Below, one piece after another: positions 12,724 to 24,700 of a DNA stretch of 64,000 nucleotides. A program made the position numbers and the translations under genes. Below the pieces are notes generated by a model that did no database searches, was not told the origin of the DNA, and saw nothing but the letters and a program-made list of their open reading frames with translations. Source of the DNA: Branchiostoma floridae (Eukaryota > Chordata > Leptocardii > Amphioxiformes > Branchiostomatidae); the NCBI RefSeq assembly GCF_000003815.2, contig NC_049986.1, positions 12,139,330 through 12,203,329 on the forward strand. The letters are read 5' to 3'. The stretch's first letter is position 1, and each line of letters opens with the position of its first letter.

Positions 12724-15700
12724 ATTGAAATACGTAGGAAGCCACCCTGAAAAGCACATAAGCATACAAGTCATGCATTGATGGTATCATTCCACTACCA
12801 AGTTTAATTTGATACAAGTGACTGCCCACATAATAAGTATATCGTCGGCATATCGTCGCTTAAACATCTAGAACACTTTCCTATTCGACAAGATGATTCA
12901 CTGCGATTTTCCAGTCGTTAAAGGACTGGACAGATATTTGCAAATTGCTATACAGCATTATTGTTACACGCAGACACTAAATTAACACAAATAACTCTCA
13001 CCTTTAATAATTTCTCATCGGCAAAATCCCCTAAAGAACGATGAGGAATAGAGCTCAGTACCAGGCACTGCAGGCCTGTAGCTAACGTTAGAACCGGCGG
13101 ACAATCCGCGCTCCTGCCCGGACGGTACACAGACTTGTTTTGATCTGATCGCAGTAGATATCTCCAGATCAAGTGGAGATCAAACAGAAGTGGTGGGTTC
13201 TCAGCATACCAGTCATAAACACGGCGATAAACAAGTGCTTTGTTCGACAGCACAATGGGCCAGCAGATTTATGATGTACAATGTAAGTCAGTGACCTATA
13301 AGTGATCTCAAAGCAGATGTAGGATCCGGCTCTTTAGTCTCATTACTAACTTCAAGAAATTGACAAATGAGTCAAAAAACGAGTCTAGATCCAACCCGTA
13401 TATACATAAATAGCAACCAAATTGAAACTCACAGAAAGTGTGATTTGCATCTACTTACAATGTATGATGTCTACCTTTCCATGAATCTAATTTACATCGT
13501 ATACATACATATCTTAATCTCCTCTCCATACAAAAACATGCTCTATACAAATTCAATTAGTCAAATATACATTGTACTCTGTCGGCTCTGCTTGTAATAA
13601 TGACTTTTCAAAGACAATGAAATGACACAAAATGAAAATATTTTGAGGCTAACTTTTATTAGCAATCAAACTTCAGCTACTTTTACAATTTCTTTCAATA
13701 TTCTATGAATGATATGTGTTTACAGTTTTCTAAGCATGATATACATGTGTATGCATATGGCACCTGCGGTTGCCTTTGTGCAGAAAAATTAGGTATCCAT
13801 AAAATTCATTCTTTTCCATCTTAAAGTATACTGTAAGCACCATGATTGTTAACACGGACACTACATGCAGGCGTGTGTAAGCTGTCCAAGTACATGTACC
13901 TCTACATTAGTTGCTATTCCTGAGAATAGACATTATGATATTGGAGAAATGTAACTGCCCTTGCATGTGCCAACAAGTATTTTAATTTGGTGACAACAAA
14001 AAAAAGGTGGCAAAACATTAAAACTCACTGATGAAGATTATCATCACGCCTTTTCTGATATGCAAGCTTTGTGAAGCTTTGTTTATCTATCAGATTATCA
14101 AAGGTGCATTTTAGACTTCAATGCTACTGAAGTTACCATTTTTGTTTCGCACAATGGGGATATATAAAGGTGTATACATGTAGTATTGGTGTATAGCACA
14201 GTGGGTATATATGGAGAAAGACATTTTCCTTTGATGACCCTCTTCAACACATGGGAAGTCAACACCATAAAAATTTACGTATTGACCGACTTTGCAGCAC
14301 CCATCTGAAGTGGAGACCCACACATACTGTTTACAGTTGGGTTGAGTCAGGGGGTACACGAGGACACATTGTATGTAAATCCACCAGTGGAGTTCAGTTG
14401 TAGGCCTAGCAGGGCTCTTCGTGATCAAGTATACATGGACATGCGTAGTTGTTGTAAACATCCTTCATTAAAGCAAACCACAAGATACTCATTCAGAAGT
14501 AAGTTCTTTGTGACTGCACCGCATCAAATCTCAACCATTACTGTGTTTGATGACTCAGGGCTCATAATGAGAAATGTTCATGGTCGAAAATGTAACATAT
14601 ATATCGGTAGTATAAAAAGTCTATAAAAGATATACAACTTTAGTATATAAAATATTGTGCTCTCTACTTTTCAAGTGGCTGCTTATAAGTACATACCATA
14701 GTACATATACTAACTGTAATTTTACATAAACCCTACATAAATATGTCTATTTGGTAGACTTGGAAAAATGGCGGATAAAAGTCTATCTACAGGTTATTGA
14801 CTCTTACAATTTGTAACATGATGATGGAATGATGGCTTGGCTTGATGAAGAAAGAGTTGCTCCAAATGAATCATCACTTATTGGATATCAAGAGACCCCA
14901 TTGTTTCGCACACTAGACTGATATAATTGTTTGACAACATTGCTTTGTCTTGAGAACAATGCCATGTCCATCATATGTGGTGTAAACTTGTTCTACAAAG
15001 AGCAAGCTTTACAACATGCGTTGTTGACAATGTGGGAGCTGTGTATGTCTGTCTATAGCTGTCAGATTTAGATCAAATTTTTTGTCCCAAGCATTCCATG
15101 TGTAGTCACTGTATTTGACAGAGCTAGTTACTAAAATATTTCACTATTAAATAAGTCACTATATCAATCCTTAACTTCACATACCTTTAATTAACTATGT
15201 ATTCATGGTGATATTTTTGACTATGATTTGTGATTATCATAGTTGTGAATCCATACAATTATTGGGTGTCAAAGCTTTCAATAGATTAAATAAATGTTGC
15301 TGATCTTGTTCTTGTATAGAGTTGCTTTGGCCTGGAGCTGAAAAGAAATTGATATCTGTATCAGAACAAAGGTATGCTGACATTTGACAAATACATTTTA
15401 TAGATGTGGATGTAAATAAAATCAAAAGTCAAAGTCAGATCACACAACAGACTGTTATGAGTCATTCCTCTTCTTCTTCCGTTAATGCCCACGATTATCA
15501 CATTGATCATTATGGCACGTACACAAGGTACCCCAATTGTAAGTATATTTCACTTGTACTGGGAAGGACCCCTACTCTTTTTGATAAGTGCGCAAGGAGC
15601 TTGAAGTAATTCAATAATGTTTAATAAGTTTATTAGGCACAGTACTTTCACGTTGAGAAATAGAAACTGAATTTCCTTGTTTAACAACAATCTGTGGCTA

Positions 15701-15739
15701 ACTATATCTCTGTATAACATTGATAGAGCAACAACCTAC
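12724..15739. other. Intergenic, 5' of HYR gene and 3' of troponin I gene
   Basis: Both flanking genes are on the minus strand, so this 3-kb stretch should hold the 3' UTR of the troponin I gene on its right and the promoter of the HYR gene on its left. It is AT-rich. I find no supported coding exon or RNA gene. No promoter element can be named with confidence. Confidence 0.4.
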
Positions 15740-18700
15740 CTAGTCCTCTTCTCCATTTAGATTCTCTTCCATTCCCTCACTCTTTGTGGTGGAGGAGCTT
15801 CCCCTGCGACTGTCGTGTCCTTCCCGTTCCACGTGCTTCAGGTTGGCACGGAAGTCGATGATGCCTGGCTTGGTGCGGCGGGACTCAGCCAGCGAGTTCA
15901 GCATGTTCTCTGGGGTCACCTTCACCTTCTTCAGCTCGGGCTTTTTGCTGAAGAGATTCATGAGTCACGTATGAGCACAGTTAATAGAATTTTCTTCTAA
16001 CAGTGACTTATTTTTAAAGGTAGACAGCCACACGTACCTCTAAATTTTTTATGGCTATCAGTCCATCTTGTTCACCGAGTAAACTAGTCTCACTAGCTAT
16101 AGGTCGAGACTAGGTTGAGACTAGGTCGAGACTTGCCCAAGTCCTACTTATCCCTACTCTGCAGGGAGGCAGGGTGGGGAGACAGAAGATCAACACAAGT
16201 CTCGCACTTTCGCGAGACTAGGTCACTCCGTGAACAAGATGGATTGATAACCATAAAAATTGGAAGGTACGTGTGTACACCTTTAGAAATAAGTCACAGA
16301 AAATTCTATTAACTGGCTTTTTGCTGTTTTACAATCAAATAAAAAAAATAAATCAATACTTTGGAAGACACAGATTACCTTGAATCTGATCAATGGGCAT
16401 TAAAATACTTCATAAATAAGAAATCAGACTTTGAAACTTACAATCTGCCAGTGAATGACATGATGCGCATGTTCAAGTCCTCAATCTGGAAAGCAGACAG
16501 TAGATCAGTGAATATTTGTGCCTTAAGGCAAAATGGTACATAACTTTTGATTACTTGACCTATCACTACGGCACCACATAACTGGGAAAATACACTTTAT
16601 CAAACAATGACCTTAGGCTAAAAAATTCATGGATAATCAAAACATAAGATTCCATAATCAATAAGCAATGATTTTCAGTTGAATTATTATGTCTGCATGT
16701 TTGTATCCATAGTTTCTATCTGTGGGAACACAAGGTATTCCGGTTTTACCTCCTGGTCATTCTTCTTGACTTTATACTCAGCTTCAAAGCGCTCTTCCTC
16801 TGCTTGTTCTATTTGAGCATGAAGATCACGACAGAGAGACTCCAGGGCATCTTTGGACAGACCTCCCAGCTTCAGAGGTGGGAGCACATCCTGAGAAAGG
16901 ACAAGCCATATGTCATAATATAACAAGTGTCAACATTTACACCTCTATGAAATTCAGCAACTGAGCACCTCAAATGTTGTTGACTAAAATGTTGTGCTGG
17001 GGGTGGGTCCTTGAACCTCTCCAAGGATTGCTTTCATTTTGATTTCTTTTTTTTTTTAAAGATGCATGCAAACCACTAGGATGCCTTTCCCCAAGTTTTA
17101 CTACCATTACATATGTAAGGAAAACACACGTTTGTTGGCTGCTTCAACAATGGGAGCTGTCAACATCTTTAGAGATTTGGGGGTACTGTCAAAGCCAAGT
17201 GCAGGCCAGGCAGACGGTTTAACTAACCTACGACGGCGAGTGACTGTCTGCCTATACACCATTGTTTCCTGAGACAGATGAATGCCAACAACAATAACAA
17301 AAACAACATACTTCCAGATATTTGCGTTTGGCTGACTCCCTCTCCGCTGCCTCCTGGGCCAGGTCTTCTTTTGCTTTCTTGAGCATCAAGGTCTGCAAAA
17401 TGGCCATGATGATCAGAATGAGTCTACAGTTTGGCATCTTCACTGTCAATGGATATTTGATAAAGATTGTGTTTGTCATCAGAAAGCTTTCAGCAACTGA
17501 AATACATTGACTAGTACCATTTTAAACATTGTTGACCAAAGTGTTATTTATGTATATTAAATTACTGCAATCTTGTCAACTTAAAGGGTACAATGTGGTT
17601 TACAAAGAATTCACAAGGGGAGCAGCTTTCACTTTTTTTACACTTTACAGAAAAACTACTAATATTCAAAATTTATATTTACTGTCACCCAAAAGGCTAC
17701 ATGAAAATCAGGATACTTATTACTTTTTGGAAAAACTACTTGGTTTTAAAAGAAGCAAAAGGAATCATCAGCAAATCACACTGCCACAAGAAAGAATGAT
17801 TATGGTATTAAATCTGATTGTAGCATTAAGGAATGAAAAGTAATTAATCAGCAAATCACACAAATCAATGGTAATCAATCACCAAATCAGGATCACACTG
17901 CCACAAAAATAGCAAATCAAGCATTCATATTGTGATGTAACAAAACAGTGAGGTGTAGCTGCTAGCTGAATGGTACAATTTAGCATGGTGCAACTACATC
18001 CAGTGCACAAATAAAACAGTGAGGCTACAAAACAAAACAAAATAACAATAAACAGGTTACAAGAACAGCTAATGCAAAGTCTTTAGATTTTGTCGAAGAA
18101 GTTCCAATGGTCACTTTAAAATTTACACCTCAGTGCTTTTGAATTTAAGTTGAGATTAAGTTACCAGGAATTTTTGGCAAGAGAGTGTAATGCTTCATTT
18201 ATTTGTTTTAAGCAAGGAGGGTGCTGCAACACAAAATAAACTTCAATGTATACAAGGTTTAGGGAGGGATAAGTGCCTTGGTGCAGGATTATCATAGCAC
18301 AAGTGCAGTGCAAGGTGGTGAGAAATAACACAATAGCTTTGAAAACAACTTTGATGTTCAGCTTGCGGCCGGCAGACAGCTTTGACTTGAAGGACGATAG
18401 CGCTGATTTCTCCTGGGTCTTCTCTGGTGGAGGTCCAGAGTTCTGGGGTACACCATTGGAGGAAGTCAGTTGGCAAGGGGAAGGGTTAGTGCAGGACAAG
18501 ACAACTTCTAAAGTTAGTTCATTTGCAGGTGAATGAAAAAACTGTTCTCCAACCAATTCCCTCAAGAAAGTAAAGACAAAACTTAAAAAGACGTCAAGAT
18601 TTGCTTTCTGAATATAGTAAACATTTCTATGAATTTCAGCAAAGGTGTTGGAGAACATTTGTTTTCCTTCATCCTACATGCATCTACATAAACCACTATG

Positions 18701-21700
18701 TGCTACAAGTAGAAGCAGGAATTATAAAGGTTGGACATATACCCTGATAAGGATTCTATAGCATGTTTGGGGAATGAACAAAGTTTATATATAAGACAAG
18801 GGAACCAACGATCTAACAGAACAACAGCACAACAATCAACATTCTGCAGCATTGAACTGCCATGTACACACATGTAGCAATAGGTGTAAGCCAATTTACA
18901 GGTATGGTAGATTACAGTACACTTTTTCTGTCAAACACCTCTGCCAATCGCATTTGTACATGTGCACATAACACTCAAAGCAGTGCCAAATTTTAAACAG
19001 GAAGAATAGATTATATGGTACATACATAGCAGACCCAGGTAAACTTTGCACTGTCCACTGAAATTTCACTTTCCATATACATAAACAGAGTATGATGCTT
19101 GATCCAACACATGACTAAATCAACTTTCTGTGGTGCTTTAAAAATAAATTAATTATGTCTCAACATCTCTTTTTTTAAAGTGTTGTAACGTCGTAATGCC
19201 CATTCTTTTAGCATATTTTCATCTCTCCTACACTTTCCCACAAATAAAGAGTTTACGGACACTACAACACATACATGTGTACTTAACTAAAGGGAGGTAC
19301 TTAACTAAAGACTCCTATGAAAGTAACACAAACTCTGCGAATACAAGACAGTGATGAAGCTTGAAATACAACTCATGGTGCATGTGCAGGCATAACATTC
19401 AGGATGTGGCTGAAAACAAATGTGTGAAACGTGCAGTTCATGGTGATGCAGTAAGGGGGCAACAGTGCACATAACACAGGCTGGGGTGCATGTACCTCAT
19501 CACCCATGTCTTCAGCTGGGCTACTGGATCTCCCCTTGACCATAGGTTGCTCCTGCTGTTTTACCTATTAGAGGTTCAGGTACATTATATAACACTACCT
19601 ATCTTTGACTTTACAACTTCATCATATCAATAGATAGAACCATTATCTGCTGCAGCTACGACATTATGAGTGTTCAGAACAAGTCTGAAATTTAAAGCTG
19701 ACATATACAAAAATATAAGAGGATGAAAAGAGTGTATCTCTGTTTGAAGTGTCCCATAGTACATGTCACTAATACATTTGTATGTAGCTGTCTGAGGAAG
19801 GAACACAAAGTGCTACGGAATCTTTTAGGTATTCTGAAATTCTACCTCCCTTTAGATGTGAACATGACCTATATCTGTAGCAAATTCAAATCAGCACCAA
19901 ACCCCCAACTTGCTAATACCAAAACCTCAAATGGCTAATACATGAAGCTTAAGGTTGTAGTAATATAGCATAACTTTTACATCTGGCAAAAAATGTACCT
20001 TTGGTTGCTCAGCCTTCCTTGCCTCTTCCTCTCTCTTGCGCATCTCAGCCTTCTTCCTGCGAGCCTCCATCTCACGCCGCTCTTTCTCCTCCTCCTCTTC
20101 ACGACGCAACTCTTCCTCCTCCTCTTCCTGGCGCCTGTACATGTAGATTCAGTACCATAATACATGACACTTCAAACAGAGATTCACTCTTTTCATATTC
20201 AATGGAAATTCAACATCTACAAATGGATAAAAATTGTAGATATACATCCATCACACTTCTTCAGTGTTGCAAGAATAAACATTCTGCCTGACTTTACAAC
20301 TTAGGAAACTTGTTCTGCCAGTTAATCAAAGTAACCCTGAAGAAGAGTGATGGATGGCACTCGAAACATCTAGAAGTAAATCTCTGATTTTTATCTACTT
20401 AGAGAGATTGAATCACCTTTAACTATAGTTTACCTGGATGTCTTACCTTCATAAATGTACTCAACAATTCCCTTTTCATACAGGAATATCTGAAAGAACC
20501 TTTAATGTCATCCAACCTTTTCTCTTCCTCCTCCTCTCTCCTCCGTTCTTCCTCTTCTTCTTCTTCTTCACGCCGCCTTCGTTCCTCCTCTTCACGTTGC
20601 TTCTTTTCCTCCTCTTTCCGCTTCGTCTCCTCCTTTTTGTAAAACAGTATTAAAGTAACACTTACAGTAGAACTAATTGTGTCATGATATCATACTGTTA
20701 TGCAAACTAACTCTACAATACATTTCTGTCATGTAACTTCTCCTACATACTACGTCTTATCAATGAAAAATGTCAAAGATTCTAAGCCCTGGTTTGACAC
20801 TCTACATGTAATAGCTATGTAAGGGTAACAGGTTGTTTCGCAACAATGTCAGTTCGCAACCGTCAGTTCGTAACAAGGCAAGCCTTTTCGCAACAAGTTT
20901 AAGGTACAAATCGTTTCGCAACATTTGAATGTTGTTAATCTTGATAGCCTAATGATATTAGTAATTGTATTCCTAACAATAATTATACTCTTTCCGTGTA
21001 AAAATCTTACCGGGTGGGAAAGACAACCCCGGCGGCAGAGGAACATAGGGCCGCATGGACCTGACAGCCCGATGATTTTCATACGCCGGGCGGTACAGTT
21101 TCTAACGCGGCGTGCACAGGTAGGAACATACTTATGTTATGAATACAATTTCTAATACTTTTAGGCTATCAAGATTAATAACATTCAAATGTTGCGAAAC
21201 GACTTGTACCTTGTTGCGAAAAGACTTGTACCTTGTTGCGAACTGACATTGTTGCGAAACAACCTGTAACCCTATGTAAGTATTTTCCTTAGAAAAATGA
21301 TAGATATGAGAATAGTTAAATGGGTATTGAATTTTAAGTGTTCGCTATATGACAAGGTGACTCAGATTATGATAAGATTGCGAACAATTCTTAGCTAGGT
21401 GGAGAATTCATTTTCATACTAATGATAAAAGTATCACTTATAAAACAGACACTTGATTCAATCTTTGAATTGTACAAGATGCTCCCCAATGTTGTGTCAT
21501 CATCAGTCCTACCTCCTCCTTTCTACGCTCTTCTTCTTCTTCCCTCCTCCGAGCCTCTTCTTCTTCTTCCTTCTTCTTTGCCTCTTCCTCAAGTTTTTTC
21601 TATCCAGGTGCAAAACAAAGTTACTTTAATTTAATACTGCTTAAGGCTATCTTCATCCAATGGATCAATGTTTTAAAATATGTAGCTTCTCAGACTCTGT

Positions 21701-24700
21701 AGTACAGAAATCCATGCATTCATATTCATAAAAAGTAAAAAAAAAAACATTGGGGTCATTGTTTTTTTCTTCAGTTAATCTTTGAACTAACGTTACATAT
21801 ATTTCACAACATATGCTACATGTATGCACTACAGTATACATGTAATTGGACAAGTTCCACATTTCCGTAATCATTGCAAGAGCTGAAAGGGTCAAGAATC
21901 CCTCATTTCCAAATGCACATGTGTATAATTATGTGTATACCAAGTTAGTTGGTAAGTGAGAATGATACAGTAGTACATTACTATTTAGTCTGTGTAGTTT
22001 CCCTTTTCATGATCTGGTATTCATGGGAAACTTCACCAATACCACAAAACCAACAAGATCAGTTCTGCAGAACACTGTCAAACAACATCTGACAACAGAT
22101 CTAGATGCTGGATCTTAATTGCTATATTGTATTGCAGGTAATTCTCCTGCCACACCTCTTAGATATTATCCATGCCCCAAGAATATATACCAAGGCACTT
22201 TGAGACAGATGTTAGCGCAGCACATTCCAGTGATGCCATATAAGGTTGGGAAGTTTGCTTCCCCACTGTTGTGAGACTAAGTGAAGGATACAGGCCAGCG
22301 ACAGGTCAGTGTAAGATACAACACAGGGTGCAGAACAAGGAAACATGCATTCCTACAGATACACAGCATGTAGGTACATGTACATGCCATGTGTTGAGAA
22401 AACGTAAGTAGAGTACAGTTCACCATATTTAGCAAGATACACTGCAGCAAAGCATATCTCAGACTCTTATCACCCATGTCATACAAAAAGTATGTGCCAA
22501 GCCTGTGCAGTGCAACAGACCTTTTTAGATAACACTAATAATTTCCAAGGAAGCAGGCTACTAGTATATCAAAATGCTCTAACCAAAATGAAATACCATT
22601 CTGAAATTTCAATGAGAACTGGCATACAGATCTCTTCATGACTTCTTTCAAACTATGATATCTAAAATGGTACCTCTAATTCCTTTAAATACACCTAGTA
22701 GACAAGTATACAATGTAAACATTTGTAAAAAATGCCTTGCCTAGTCATGACAGTCAAGATGCCAGCTGAGTTATAATTCTTTTCTAATCTTTCTGAGATT
22801 TCTGAAATACATAATGATCACTGGACTAGAACATTTTCCATCAATCCATTACTTTTCCAATTAAAATTCTGTGTGTATTATTCAAGAATTGTACACTGTA
22901 TGTTGTAAATATATCTAATAGGGTTAGCAAGACACTATAGAATGTCACAAAACACAATCACAAACAGGTCTTTACCTCAAGGAATATGCAAGGAGATGGC
23001 TGTTATATCAACAAGTTCAGGACTGTGCTCCAATATTGTGGCTGAAGAAGGGAAGGCTGACAGAGTGACAGAGCATTTAAGCTGCAGGACTGAGATTGTG
23101 ACACGACATAGTTGATGTTACCCACTGTCACATCTTACAAGATGGAAGAGAGGGTAACATTTAGCAGAGTACATACAGCTCTACAGTAAGCAATGACACA
23201 TTACATACAGCTATAGGGAAGGGAAAGAAACAAAGAAGTTTCTATCAGATATATATATCCACATTATACATGTTGTTACAGTTACTTACATGTAGGTGTA
23301 AACATGCAAACATCCACAATCTATTCTAAACAAAAGACTTACATACATTTAGGATAGCTAGTTATAATAAATAAGCAAAAGATTGACATTCACAAAAAGG
23401 ATATCATGCACAACAACTGGACCTGATGAATGATCCGGAGCAAATCAAGGAACAGATAATTCATACAATCCCATTCAGTAATACGAATTTCCTTGAAAAG
23501 AGGTAATATTACTAGTAATAAATTTACTCTTGATTGGCAAAACTGACCTGGCTGAGAACACGATCCGAGTCGTCCTGGTTTTCGTCCATTCCATCCCTCA
23601 TCTTCCTACAGGGTCAGAAACAATTCATGTGGTTGTACATTGTGTTAACTTTCAATGCATTTCATGAGACAATTAAACATTGTTATAAAGCTTTCTTCAA
23701 ATGTTGATCATGATAACAGCTTTGCATACAGAATGTACTTACCTACGACGCATGCGGCGGGCTTCCAGTTCTTCCTACATAAACACAGGAAGATGAAACG
23801 TCTGGTGTTTTATTTTGGTATATATATATCCCAACGTTTAACCGACATCATCAGATTCTACACTGAATATCTTTCTACAAACATAAGGGAACTGATTAAG
23901 AAATGAACCTCATTGGCAAAAAGGTGGTCACTACATGTGAATGGGAAAAATCATTGAAGGGACCATCAAAAACATGGCTACATTGGCCAGGTGGTCCTTA
24001 TGTAGAGGTGGTCACCTGTACAGATGTGATGAAGTTTACAGGGAAGTGGTATCAGGGTTCAACAAGTTTTCTAAAGTTCACTTGTCCTATCAGGCAAGTA
24101 CATAAAAAAATTTACTTGCCCAAAGTAACATTTTGCATGCCTGAAATTTAAAAACAAAATTTTTTCTTGGTTCCATCGATCAAATCTTCAGTACAAGCCT
24201 GGTGTGTTATGACATAAGGCGGTTGTCTGGGTATGGAATACAAACAATATGATAATTGGTATCAATTGTATGAAGTACAGGGCTCTAGCCAGCGTCCGTT
24301 TTTCCGTCAATTGGCGGAAATTTGCTGCGTGTGATGGAAAAATTTTAAAACCAATCCTTCAACCTTGACGGACAAAAATCCTTGGTGGAAGCTACAGGCG
24401 GCTTGGGGACGTTGTCCACGGCTGTAAAAGCCACACACTGTTTGTTTTGCTATTGTTATGATTGTTGACGAAGTGTGTCGGAGCCATTTTGCATGCAATA
24501 ATCTCATTAAAAACCCGTTTTTCAAGGCTAGGTCTCAGTTCAGTCTCTGTAACTCACAAATAGTGTTTTCGTGACAATAGGAATTGGCTTATGAAAAAAC
24601 CTTTCGAGCTGGCTAGAGCCCTAATGAAGTATAAAAACTTTATCAAGGATATCAAGTCAAATTTTCACCTGCATCTTGCGAGACTCCTCTTCTGCCGCAG

